Positions 1 through 7,441 of a stretch of DNA of 25,481 nt are shown one piece after another. The position numbers and the translations under genes were made by a program. The stretch covers positions 1 through 25,481 of the forward strand of contig JAURQY010000001.1 in the NCBI GenBank assembly GCA_030835875.1, given 5' to 3'. This stretch comes from Nitriliruptorales bacterium. Lineage in GTDB: Bacteria > Actinomycetota > Nitriliruptoria > Nitriliruptorales > Nitriliruptoraceae. The notes beneath the pieces were generated by a model. It worked only from the letters and a program-made list of their open reading frames with translations, was not told where the DNA came from and did not search any database. Each line of letters starts with the position of its first letter. Positions within the stretch are counted from its first letter, which is position 1.

Positions 1-424
1 CCGCGTCGGCGCGCGCATCGAGGTGCGCGACGCCGAGGAAGTCGGTGCCGAGATCGCGGCCGGCCACGCGGTTGAGCAGCGGCATCTCGCGCTCGCACGG
101 GCCGCACCAGCTCGCGAAGTGGTTGATCACGGTCGGACGCCCCGCGGCGACGCTGCGTGCGACGAACGCTGACGCCTCCTCCCAGCCACCGTCGGTCAGG
201 ACGGAGCCGGGCGCCGGTGCACGCGAGATGTCGGCATCGACGACCCGCAGCCCATCGTCCGCGGGGAGCGGCGGCGCGTCGGCGCTCGGCGCGAGCCCGA
301 AGTCGACGACGTCATCGCTCGGCACTGAGATCGCCACGGCGACCGCGGACACGACGGCGACGAGGACCGCGCCGAGCAGGATCGCCCGCCGGCGCGACGG
401 ATGCGAGGCTGACCGCTCGCTCAC
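1..424 (-). CDS. TlpA-like membrane-anchored thioredoxin (3' end off window)
   Basis: The first 141 codons are visible; the C-terminus lies beyond base 1. A short basic N-terminus (SRRR, residues 10-13) precedes one hydrophobic segment (about residues 14-33), consistent with an uncleaved signal anchor placing the domain outside the membrane. Near residue 104 is the sequence NHFASWCGPCEREMP, the redox-active CxxC of TlpA/ResA-type thiol-disulfide oxidoreductases, which reduce extracytoplasmic disulfides, often in cytochrome c maturation. The GTG at 424 begins 8 bases after the stop of the DtxR-like gene, so the pair probably forms an operon. No clear ribosome binding site precedes it, which suggests translational coupling. 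Family assignment is firm; the substrate is unknown. Confidence 0.88.
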   Translation of the reverse strand, partial: MSERSASHPSRRRAILLGAVLVAVVSAVAVAISVPSDDVVDFGLAPSADAPPLPADDGLRVVDADISRAPAPGSVLTDGGWEEASAFVARSVAAGRPTVINHFASWCGPCEREMPLLNRVAGRDLGTDFLGVAHLDARADA

Positions 425-432
425 GCGCGAGG

Positions 433-1110
433 TCAGCGCGGAGCGACGACGACGTGCCGCGCCATGTGCGGCGGGAGCGCCGCGTCGCGTATCGTGCCGG
501 CGACCTCGACCCAGCCGTCGCGGCGCGACTTGATCTCGCCCTCGCTGCCCGGGAGGAACCCGGACAGCTCGAGCAGCTGCAGCGCCTCGTCGTCGTCGAC
601 GAGCGTCTGCGTGACCCGCACGACGCGGCAGGGTCCGACCGGCGCGTCGTCGAGGAGCATCGCGTCGGGGAAGTGCGGCTGGTTCGCGGAGCCGGGGATC
701 GGGTTGCCGTGCGGGCAGGTGCCCGGGTCGCCGAGCAGGTCGACGATGCGGGCCTCGACCTCGTCGTCGACGAGTCGCTCCCACTCCGACGTCATGCCGT
801 GGACCTTCCACCACGGGATGCCGATCACGTCGCTGAGCAGCCGCGCGGTGAGGCGGTGACGGCGCACCCGGCGGAACGCACGGTCGCGACCGTCGTCGGT
901 CAGCTGCACGAGGTGGTCGCGCGTCAGCGCGATCCCGGCGGCGACGAGCGCGCCGATCGCGGCGGTGATGTCGGCCGACGTGTCCGGCAGACGACGCTCG
1001 AGCTCGTCACGGGAGGTCGCGAGGCGCGCCTCGTCGTTCTCGATGAGCACCTCGAGCACCTCGGTCGCGAGGTGCTCGAGATCGCGCTGCGGCGGAGCGA
1101 GGACGTCCAC
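433..1110 (-). CDS. DtxR/IdeR-family metal-dependent regulator with atypical ligands
   Basis: This 225-residue protein has the usual DtxR length and order: N-terminal winged helix (about 10-72), dimerisation/metal domain with LLSDVIGIPWWKVH (91-104) and CPHGNPIPG (132-140), then a C-terminal SH3-like FeoA-type domain (about 155-225). DtxR proteins bind Fe2+ or Mn2+ and repress metal uptake. Aligned by eye with Corynebacterium DtxR, H79 and H98 are kept (H85, H104) and E105 is kept (E111). E83 becomes A89, C102 becomes S108 and H106 becomes R112. I chose the GTG at 1110 because GGAGG sits 4 bases upstream; in-frame GTGs at 1128 and 1161 are alternatives, the latter inside the iron box. It is divergent from fbpC and shares its control region, so autoregulation and control of iron uptake are likely. 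Confidence 0.85.
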   Translation of the reverse strand: MDVLAPPQRDLEHLATEVLEVLIENDEARLATSRDELERRLPDTSADITAAIGALVAAGIALTRDHLVQLTDDGRDRAFRRVRRHRLTARLLSDVIGIPWWKVHGMTSEWERLVDDEVEARIVDLLGDPGTCPHGNPIPGSANQPHFPDAMLLDDAPVGPCRVVRVTQTLVDDDEALQLLELSGFLPGSEGEIKSRRDGWVEVAGTIRDAALPPHMARHVVVAPR

Positions 1111-1146
1111 ATCGCCTCCGGGGGTCACCGTGAGCCGTTCGGACGG

Positions 1147-1165
1147 TAAGGCTACCCTCACCTGA
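1147..1165. promoter_or_regulatory. Iron box (DtxR/IdeR operator) between dtxR-like gene and fbpC
   Basis: The 19-mer TAAGGCTACCCTCACCTGA matches about 14-15 of 19 positions of the DtxR/IdeR consensus TTAGGTTAGSCTAACCTAA. It contains TANNNT -10 candidates on both strands (TACCCT forward at 1153-1158, TAGCCT in reverse), so bound repressor would block both divergent promoters. It lies 42 bases before the fbpC start. Binding is inferred. Confidence 0.7.
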
Positions 1166-1207
1166 CGCGGTCGGTGACCGCATCCCCCGGCATCGACGGA
1201 GTCCTGC

Positions 1208-2269
1208 GTGATCGCCGACCCCAGCAGTCCGGGTGCGACACCCGCGCTCCGCGTCCGCGGCGTCTCGAAGCGGTTCGGATCGGTGCTCGCCGTCGACGCG
1301 GTCGACCTCGAGGTGCCCAAGGGTTCGTTCACCGCGCTGCTCGGACCCTCCGGCTGCGGGAAGACCACGCTGCTGCGCATCGTCGCCGGACTCGAACGCG
1401 CCGACACCGGCAGCGTGCTGCTCGGCGAGCACGAGGTCGATGGCCCCCGCGGCGCCGTCCCACCGGAGGACCGGTCGGTCGGCCTCGTCTTTCAGGAGCA
1501 CGCGCTGTTCCCGCACCTCGACGTCGGCGCGAACGTCGCGTTCGGACTGCGCGGCATGCCGCGCGCAACGCGGGCGGAGCGCGTCGCCGATGTGCTCACG
1601 CTCGTCGGTCTCGCCGGGCTCGAGCGGCGTCGCCCCTCGGCGCTGAGCGGTGGGCAGCGCCAGCGGGTCGCGCACGCGCGCGCGCTCGCCCCCTCCCCCA
1701 CGCTCCTCCTCCTCGACGAACCGTTCAGCTCGCTGGACGCGGCACTGCGCGTGAGCCTGCGCGACGAGGTGCGCGCGATCCTGCGCGCGGCGGATCAGAC
1801 GGCCCTCCTCGTCACGCACGACCAGGAGGAGGCGCTGTCGGTCGCCGACCGCGTGGGCGTCATGTTCGACGGTCGGCTCCACCAGGTCGCCGACCCGCAG
1901 ACGCTCTACCGCGCACCCGCGACCCCCGAGGTCGCGGCGTTCATCGGCGACGCGGACATCGTGCCCGCGACGCGCGCCGGGCAGTACCTGATCGACACGC
2001 CGCTCGGCCGGCTCGCGACGGCCAGCCCCGTCCAGGCCGATCGGGTCGCCGCGGTGATCCGTCCCGAGTCGGTGCGGCTGCGGGCGTCGACGTCCGGGCG
2101 CGGGGAGGTGCGGACGCTCACCTACTTCGGGCGCGACCAGCTCGTCGGCGTGCGGCTCGACGACGGCACCGAGGTGCGTGCGCGCCGCGGGCCCGACCTC
2201 GACCTGCACCGCGGCGACCGCGTCGAGGTGCAGGTCGAAGGACCGGCGGTCACCTTCCCCGTCGACTGA
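1208..2269 (+). CDS. fbpC: Ferric iron ABC transporter, ATP-binding protein (FbpC-like)
   Basis: This 353-residue ABC ATPase has Walker A GPSGCGKTT (46-54), Q-loop VFQEHALFPH (94-103), signature LSGGQRQRV (146-154), Walker B LLLLDEP (166-172) and the H-loop histidine in VTHDQEEAL (H204). A C-terminal TOBE-like regulatory region (about 270-353) follows, as in the FbpC/PotA class. It would hydrolyse ATP to drive uptake through the FbpB-like permease encoded convergently just downstream. The GTG at 1208 has GGAG about 7 bases upstream. The iron substrate is inferred from the neighbouring ferric-binding protein and the upstream iron box. The gene is separated from fbpAB by orientation, which is unusual because fbpABC are normally co-transcribed. 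Confidence 0.88.
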   Translation: MIADPSSPGATPALRVRGVSKRFGSVLAVDAVDLEVPKGSFTALLGPSGCGKTTLLRIVAGLERADTGSVLLGEHEVDGPRGAVPPEDRSVGLVFQEHALFPHLDVGANVAFGLRGMPRATRAERVADVLTLVGLAGLERRRPSALSGGQRQRVAHARALAPSPTLLLLDEPFSSLDAALRVSLRDEVRAILRAADQTALLVTHDQEEALSVADRVGVMFDGRLHQVADPQTLYRAPATPEVAAFIGDADIVPATRAGQYLIDTPLGRLATASPVQADRVAAVIRPESVRLRASTSGRGEVRTLTYFGRDQLVGVRLDDGTEVRARRGPDLDLHRGDRVEVQVEGPAVTFPVD

Positions 2270-2300
2270 GGTCGTCGGTCGCGCGTCAGGAGACGACCTC
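2268..2300. terminator. Inverted repeat at fbpC/fbpB convergent junction
   Basis: GAGGTCGTC (2268-2276) and GACGACCTC (2292-2300) form a perfect 9-bp stem with a 15-base loop. The stem spans the fbpC stop codon and the last codons of the permease, which are only 16 bases apart. It could act as a bidirectional terminator. There is no T-run, and one arm is coding, so chance is possible. Confidence 0.4.
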
Positions 2301-3866
2301 GGCGCCGCGCTCGAGCGCGACGAGCAGCGCACCGACCGCGGTCATCCCGACCGCGACCATCGCGAGCGATGGCAGCGCCGCCTGCGCCCACAGGCTCTCC
2401 GACGTCGCCTGCCACACCCACACCGCGAGCGTGTCGACGCCGAAGGGACGCAGCAGCAGCGTGATCGGCAGCTCCTTGACGGTGTCGATCGCGAGCAGCG
2501 CAGCAGCGGCGAGCACCGCGTAGCGGGCCTGCGGGAGCTCGACGGTGAGCGCCGTGCGCAGCGGTCCTGCCCCGAGCACCCGCGCGCTGTCGACCGTCTC
2601 GACAGGGACCCGGTCGAGCCCGGCGTCGACCCCCTGGTAGCCGACGGCGAGGTAGCGGACGACGAGCGCGAACACGACGCCGGCGACCGAGCCGACGAGC
2701 ACGACGCCGCTCGGGAGCGGCAGCGCACGGTCGAGCGCGGCGAGGGTGATCACGGCGCCGACAGCGACGACAGGACCCGGCATCGCGTAGCCGAGCGACG
2801 CGACGCGTCCGAGGAGGCGTCCGGTGCGGCCGCGGTGCCGCACGTTGAGCGCGAGCACCGTGCCCGCCACGAGGCACAGCAGGCCCGCGATCCCAGCGAT
2901 CGTCACGGTGCTCGTGACGTGGTGGCCGAGCCCTCCGGCGACGGTCGCGGCACCGGTACCGACCTCGCCGACCCAGCCGACGAGCCGGATGAGCGGCACG
3001 CCGACGGCGAGCCCGAGGACCGTGAGCACCGTGGCCAGTGCCGCAGCCGCCCGTCGCGGCGGAAGCTGCTGCGGGACGAGGGGACGCTGCGCGCCACCCG
3101 CGGTGAAGCCCGCACCACGCCGCAGTATCCGCTCCGACGCGATGAGCAGGACCGCGGCCGCGAGCAGCGCCGTCGCGAGCTCCGCCGCCGCCTGCCGGTC
3201 ACCCGTCCCGAACCAGACGCGCAGCACCCCGTCGGCGAGCGTGCCGATGTTGAACAGCCGCACCGTCCCGATGTCGGTGAGCACCTCCATCGCGACGAGG
3301 GCGCCGCCCGCGGCGATCGCCGGACGTGCCATCGGGAGCGCGACACGGAGGAACGTGCGCAGCGGTCCGTTGCCCAGCGTGCGCGACGCATCGAGCGCCG
3401 CGGTGCCGACGTCGCGGAACGCGGCGCGGGCGAAGAGGTAGACGTAGGGGTAGAGCGTGAGGGTGAGCGCGAGCGCGCCGACCCAGAGGCTGCGTACCGC
3501 GCGGATGCCGAGCGGTGCGGACAGCGTGTCGAGCCAGACGAACCCGGCGACGTACCCGGGGACCGCGAGCGGCGTGACGAGGAGCCAGCCGAGCACGCGA
3601 CGTCCGGGGAAGCGGTGGGCCGCGACGAGCCATGCGAGTCCGGTACCGAGGACGAGCGAGCCCCCGAGGACGAGCACGAGCAGGGCGACCGTGTCACGGA
3701 TCATGCCCGGGAGCCGCGTCTCCCACAGCCGCACCCACACCTCGACGCTCGGATCGAGGACGGATGCGGCGAGCACGAGGACAGGGGTGGCGACCAGCGC
3801 GGTGATCGCACTGGTCGCCACCCAGCCGGGCAGGGCCCGGAGACGGGCTGTGGAGAGGGTGCTCAC
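2286..3866 (-). CDS. fbpB: Ferric iron ABC transporter permease, fused two-domain (FbpB-like)
   Basis: This 526-residue polytopic membrane protein carries two copies of the binding-protein-dependent permease domain, as in FbpB/SfuB (usual length 500-560). Each half has an EAA-type loop: DASRTLGNGPLRTFLRVALPMARP in the first half and DSARVLGAGPLRTALTVELPQAR in the second (the latter two are quoted only as landmarks), which contact the ATPase. About twelve hydrophobic segments are visible. The GTG start at 3866 lies 4 bases after the fbpA stop, so the two genes are an operon. It would pass Fe3+ delivered by FbpA across the membrane, energised by the FbpC-like ATPase. It has no ATPase gene of its own downstream. 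Confidence 0.88.
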   Translation of the reverse strand: MSTLSTARLRALPGWVATSAITALVATPVLVLAASVLDPSVEVWVRLWETRLPGMIRDTVALLVLVLGGSLVLGTGLAWLVAAHRFPGRRVLGWLLVTPLAVPGYVAGFVWLDTLSAPLGIRAVRSLWVGALALTLTLYPYVYLFARAAFRDVGTAALDASRTLGNGPLRTFLRVALPMARPAIAAGGALVAMEVLTDIGTVRLFNIGTLADGVLRVWFGTGDRQAAAELATALLAAAVLLIASERILRRGAGFTAGGAQRPLVPQQLPPRRAAAALATVLTVLGLAVGVPLIRLVGWVGEVGTGAATVAGGLGHHVTSTVTIAGIAGLLCLVAGTVLALNVRHRGRTGRLLGRVASLGYAMPGPVVAVGAVITLAALDRALPLPSGVVLVGSVAGVVFALVVRYLAVGYQGVDAGLDRVPVETVDSARVLGAGPLRTALTVELPQARYAVLAAAALLAIDTVKELPITLLLRPFGVDTLAVWVWQATSESLWAQAALPSLAMVAVGMTAVGALLVALERGAEVVS

Positions 3867-3870
3867 ACGG

Positions 3871-4926
3871 TCATTCGTACCCGACCTCGGCGAGGAGGTC
3901 GACCGCGGCGGCGTTCAGGGCCCCGAGCTCGCGGACCGACGCATCGTCGGCGACGAACTCGCCGAAGCCGACGAGTACCGCCGCGGGCTCCACGCCGATC
4001 GCGGCGGGGTACTCGAAGTTCGCGTCGCTGAACTCCTGCTGCCCGTCGGTCGCGAGCCACTCGAGCAGCACGCGGGCACCGTCGGGGTTCGACGCCGCCG
4101 CGGTGACCGCGGCCGCGCTGATGTTGACGTGCGCGCCGGCGCCGTCCTGGTCGGGCCAGCTGATGGCGACCGGGAAGTCCGCGTCCTCGAGCACCTTCAG
4201 GCGGCCGAGGTAGTAGGAGTTCGCGAGCGCGACGTCGCAGTCACCCGTGGCGATCGCACGCAGCATGTCCGTGTCGGAGTTGATGTAGGCGGGATCGTTC
4301 GCGACCCAGGCCGCGACGATCCGCTCCGCCTCGTCCGCGCCCTCGTTGCGGATGAGCGCCGCGACGAGCGACTGGGTGTAGGGGTGGGTGCTCGGGCGAA
4401 GGCACAGACGGCCGTCGTACTGCGGGTCGCCGAGCTCGGCGTACGTCGTCGGCGGTGCGGCGATGCGCTCCGTCGAGTACTGGATGACGCGGAGCCGCCG
4501 ACTGAGCGCGTACCAGCTGCCGTCCTCCGCCCGCAGCTCCGCGGGGATCGCCGCGCGCAGCACGTCGCTGTCGAGCGGAGCGAGCAGTCCCGCGGCCGCG
4601 GCGAGCGCGATGTTGGCGGCGTCGGCCGTCATGATCAGGTCGGCCGGCGTGTTCCCACCCTCGGCGGCGAGCCGCTCACGGAGCTCCGGGTCGGACCCGG
4701 TCGTGAAGCGGACCTCGATGCCCGTGGCGGCCGTGAAGGACTCGAAGACGGACTCGATGCCGTAGTGACGTCCGGTGTAGACGGTCACCGTCGAGGCGCC
4801 ATCGCCCTCGGGTGCCGTGGGTCCGGCGGACTCCTCCGCACCGCCACAGGCGGCAGCGGTGACGGCGAGCAGGGCGATCGGGAGCAGCGTGCGCCGCAGG
4901 GAACGGCGTCGGCCGGGAGCATGCAT
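3871..4926 (-). CDS. fbpA: Ferric iron-binding lipoprotein (FbpA-like)
   Basis: This 351-residue extracytoplasmic solute-binding protein has a basic N-terminus, a hydrophobic stretch and lipobox TAAAC with the lipidated Cys at 27. The mature part begins with VTVYTGRHYGIESVFESFT, matching the YSGRH start of the FbpA/FutA family (family 1 extracellular proteins). The tandem tyrosines in NSYYLGRL (Y238, Y239) correspond to the conserved Fe3+-ligating pair. I chose ATG 4926 because GGAGG stands 8 bases upstream; an upstream in-frame ATG at 4956 lacks a site and would put the ribosome binding site inside the gene. It is first in the fbpAB operon, about 60 bases downstream of a near-perfect iron box. 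Confidence 0.9.
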   Translation of the reverse strand: MHAPGRRRSLRRTLLPIALLAVTAAACGGAEESAGPTAPEGDGASTVTVYTGRHYGIESVFESFTAATGIEVRFTTGSDPELRERLAAEGGNTPADLIMTADAANIALAAAAGLLAPLDSDVLRAAIPAELRAEDGSWYALSRRLRVIQYSTERIAAPPTTYAELGDPQYDGRLCLRPSTHPYTQSLVAALIRNEGADEAERIVAAWVANDPAYINSDTDMLRAIATGDCDVALANSYYLGRLKVLEDADFPVAISWPDQDGAGAHVNISAAAVTAAASNPDGARVLLEWLATDGQQEFSDANFEYPAAIGVEPAAVLVGFGEFVADDASVRELGALNAAAVDLLAEVGYE

Positions 4927-4985
4927 GGGTCGATCCTCCGGTTCGGGTCGGTCCATCAGGTCGGGAAGCTGGTCGGGATGCTGAC

Positions 4986-5004
4986 TAAGGTTAGCCTAAC
5001 CTGC
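4986..5004 (-). promoter_or_regulatory. Iron box (DtxR/IdeR operator) upstream of fbpA
   Basis: TAAGGTTAGCCTAACCTGC contains the complete 15-bp core AGGTTAGCCTAACCT (4988-5002), an almost perfect palindrome that fits the DtxR/IdeR consensus. On the minus strand it contains TAGGCT, a TANNNT -10 element for fbpA, so repressor binding would occlude the promoter. This is the strongest regulatory site in the window. Confidence 0.88.
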
Positions 5005-5061
5005 AACTCGCCGCGAACCGGCCCTGATCGACCGTCCGTCGGCCACCTCCGAGCCCATCGG

Positions 5062-5067
5062 TAGCCT
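5062..5067 (+). promoter_or_regulatory. Candidate -10 element for leaderless transcription
   Basis: TAGCCT at 5062-5067 fits the actinobacterial TANNNT -10 motif. Six bases separate it from the A of the ATG at 5074, placing the expected start of transcription on the start codon. No ribosome binding site precedes that ATG, as expected for a leaderless message. Confidence 0.5.
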
Positions 5068-5073
5068 CGCCGC

Positions 5074-5664
5074 ATGGCACCCCACGGACCGACGAGCCCA
5101 CCCGGCTACGCCTGGGACTGGCTCGCGCGCCAGCGGCTCGTCTGGGTCGAGGCGGCGCGACGGCTCGCCGAGGCGACGATGCTGTCCCGTGGGCCCCACC
5201 CTGATGTCCCCGACTGGTCCTCGCTGGTCGTCGACGACGGCACCCGGCACGCGACGAGCTCAGGGACCACGGACGTACCGCGCGACTGGTCCACGCTGAG
5301 CACACGGGCCGACGTCGTCGCCGCCCTGCGCACCGACTACCCCGTCGATGCCGCAGTCCGTGCGGCGACGGACCGCGCCGTCACCAACATCGCGTTCCTC
5401 AGCAGACTCGACGTGGCGCTCGGAGCGCGCGGGGTACGCAGCGTCCCGCGCGGCATGCGATGGTGGTGGACGCACCTCGGCGGTGCGGAGCCGACGGACG
5501 TCTCACCGGATGGTCCCGACTCATCCATCCGCACCTCCGCCACCGAACCGAGCAGAGTGCTCCCGCTCCAGCTGCAGCTCGCCGACGTCATGGCCGGCTA
5601 CGGGGACGGCGAGCTCCCGAGCGACCTCGCGGGACGGACGACGACGGGACGGATGACGGGATGA
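5074..5664 (+). CDS. Hypothetical protein, unknown function
   Basis: I do not recognise a family in this 196-residue protein. It is soluble-looking, with no signal peptide or membrane segment. It starts with YAWDWLARQRLVWVEAARRLAEA, an amphipathic helix rich in Trp and Arg, and has a tryptophan cluster RWWWTHLGG near residue 128. A middle helical part (about 75-115) precedes a low-complexity, Pro/Ser/Thr-rich C-terminus. Its stop overlaps the start of the MpaB-like gene (ATGA), so the two are translationally coupled and may act together. A -10 element sits directly before the ATG, so this looks like the first gene of the unit. Confidence 0.72.
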   Translation: MAPHGPTSPPGYAWDWLARQRLVWVEAARRLAEATMLSRGPHPDVPDWSSLVVDDGTRHATSSGTTDVPRDWSTLSTRADVVAALRTDYPVDAAVRAATDRAVTNIAFLSRLDVALGARGVRSVPRGMRWWWTHLGGAEPTDVSPDGPDSSIRTSATEPSRVLPLQLQLADVMAGYGDGELPSDLAGRTTTGRMTG

Positions 5665-6680
5665 GCGACACCATCACGCATGGCGGTGCCCGCGCGTCCC
5701 GCGAGCCGGGTGCACCCGGGCTCCCCATCGTCCGCGATGCGGTCCGCCGCGTCCTCACGCGCATGTTCGGCCCACCACCCTTCGATCCGGACCGCGACCC
5801 GGGCGACCCGGGCCTGACCGGGCCGGGCTCGCCGTCATGGCGCGTCATCGGTGAGCCCGCCGCGATCGCCGGCGGCATCCGGGGACTCCTCACACAGGTC
5901 AGCCATCCGCTCGCGATGGCCGGCGTCTTCGATCACTCCGCCTTCCGCGAGGACCCGCTCGGTCGGCTGCAGCGCACCTCCGCTTACGTCACGACCTCCG
6001 CGTTCGGCTCGACCGCCGAGGCGATCGCGATCGCGGGACGCGTCCGCGCGGTGCACCCGCGCGTCGTCGGCACCGCTCCCGACGGGCGCCCGTACCGCGC
6101 GGACGACCCGCGGCTGCTCGTGTGGGTCTCGATCGCGCTGACATCGAGCTTCCTGGCCGCGCACCGCCTCTGGTCGCCCGACGTCCTCACCCCCGAGGAG
6201 GAGGACCGCTTCGTCGCCGAGCAGTCCCGCATCGGTGCGCTCCTCGACCCCGAGGTCGACCTGCGCATGCTGCGCGACCCGGCCGTGCGCGACGCCTTCC
6301 GCGCAGGAGAGCTCGACGATGAGCTCGGGCTCATCGGTCATGACCTGCTGCCGCTCACCGCCGTGGAGCTCGACGCGGTGCTCGCGAGCTTCCACGACGA
6401 GATCGGCATCAACTTCCAGGGTCGCGAGGCGCTCGACTTCCTGCGCTGGCCACCGATCCCCGTCGTCGCGCGCGGCGGTTACCAGTCGCTGCTGCTGGGA
6501 GCGATCGGCTCGCTCTCCCCCGAGCTGCGCCACGCGCTCGAGCTCGACCGGACCGCACGCGCGGCACCGGCGCTGCGCGCGCAGGCGGCGCTCACGCTCA
6601 AGGTGATGCGGCTCACGACCGGCACCTCTCCGTCGATGCGCGCGGCGCACGAACGCACGAGCCGTCCAGCCACGGTCTGA
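5661..6680 (+). CDS. MpaB-family oxygenase-like protein (DUF2236)
   Basis: This 339-residue protein shows the landmarks of the oxygenase MpaB/latex-clearing-protein-like (DUF2236) family: SHPLAMAGVFDHSAF (about 81-95), GRLQRTSAYV, VRAVHPRVVGTAPDGRPY (about 128-145) and DDPRLLVWV (about 148-156). Characterised relatives are haem b oxygenases, such as rubber oxygenase Lcp; most actinobacterial members have no known substrate. The position that is usually WVH in the family, as I recall it, reads WVS here (S157). Start ATG 5661 overlaps the previous stop by 4 bases. There is no signal peptide, so it is predicted cytoplasmic. Confidence 0.83.
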   Translation: MSDTITHGGARASREPGAPGLPIVRDAVRRVLTRMFGPPPFDPDRDPGDPGLTGPGSPSWRVIGEPAAIAGGIRGLLTQVSHPLAMAGVFDHSAFREDPLGRLQRTSAYVTTSAFGSTAEAIAIAGRVRAVHPRVVGTAPDGRPYRADDPRLLVWVSIALTSSFLAAHRLWSPDVLTPEEEDRFVAEQSRIGALLDPEVDLRMLRDPAVRDAFRAGELDDELGLIGHDLLPLTAVELDAVLASFHDEIGINFQGREALDFLRWPPIPVVARGGYQSLLLGAIGSLSPELRHALELDRTARAAPALRAQAALTLKVMRLTTGTSPSMRAAHERTSRPATV

Positions 6681-6742
6681 GGGCCCGGAGGGCGCCGTGT
6701 GGCAGACTCCTCACTGTGCGACCGCTGCGACCAGGACCGCCG

Positions 6743-7441
6743 ATGACCCCCGCCCCCGCGCCCACCGCGTTCATCCTCGACCTCGATGGGGTCGTCACCG
6801 ACACGGCCGTCCAGCACGAGGCCGCGTGGCGCCGGATGCTCGAGGACCGTGGCCTCCCCTTCCGGCATGACGCCTACGAGCGCACCCGCGGACGCTCGCG
6901 CGCGGACTCGCTGCGCGTCCTGCTCGACGGGCACGAGGTCGACGAGGCGACCTTCGAGACCATGCTCGCCGAGAAGAACGCGCGCTACGTCGAGGCGCTC
7001 GACCATCTGAGCCTGCGCGACCTGCTGCCGGGCGTGCTCGATCTGCTGCTCGCCGCCGAGGCGCGGCACTGGAAGGTCGCGGTCGGGTCGTCCTCGCGCA
7101 ACGCGGCGCTCGTGCTCGACCGCATCGGCGTGACGGACCTCTTCGACGCGGTCGCCGACGGTTCGAGCGGTGCGCCGAAGCCAGCGCCGGACATCTTCCT
7201 CGCCGCCGCCCGCATGCTCGACGTCGAACCCGCCGCGTGCGTGGTCGTCGAGGACGGCGGCCCGGGCGTCGATGCGGGACTGGCCGCCGGCATGCGCGTC
7301 ATCGGCGTCGGTCCGGCGGACCGGGTCGGCCACGCGCACGTCCGCGTCGACACGACGTCGGAGCTGGTGCTCGACACGCTCGACCCTGCGATCGCGGCGG
7401 CGACGCCGGGGACCGTCGCTGCGGGGAACGGCGCGGGGTGA
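6743..7441 (+). CDS. HAD hydrolase, beta-phosphoglucomutase-like
   Basis: This 232-residue HAD subfamily IA protein has motif I DLDGVVTDTA with nucleophile D13 and acid/base D15, a cap-domain GRSRADSL (about 50-57), motif II VGSSSRN (114-120), motif III lysine in GAPKPAPDIF (K146) and motif IV VVEDGGPG (E170, D171). Order and spacing follow beta-phosphoglucomutase (PgmB), which interconverts beta-glucose 1- and 6-phosphates; a generic sugar or nucleotide phosphatase is an alternative. I chose ATG 6743 because AGGA lies 6 bases upstream; a GTG at 6716 is in frame but has no site at proper distance. Its stop overlaps the purK start (GTGA), so it belongs to the pur operon. Confidence 0.85.
   Translation: MTPAPAPTAFILDLDGVVTDTAVQHEAAWRRMLEDRGLPFRHDAYERTRGRSRADSLRVLLDGHEVDEATFETMLAEKNARYVEALDHLSLRDLLPGVLDLLLAAEARHWKVAVGSSSRNAALVLDRIGVTDLFDAVADGSSGAPKPAPDIFLAAARMLDVEPAACVVVEDGGPGVDAGLAAGMRVIGVGPADRVGHAHVRVDTTSELVLDTLDPAIAAATPGTVAAGNGAG

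Noticed and set aside
2178..4031. 617-codon open frame on the plus strand
   Set aside because: It lies antisense to the fbpB permease, whose membrane segments and coupling loops are clear.
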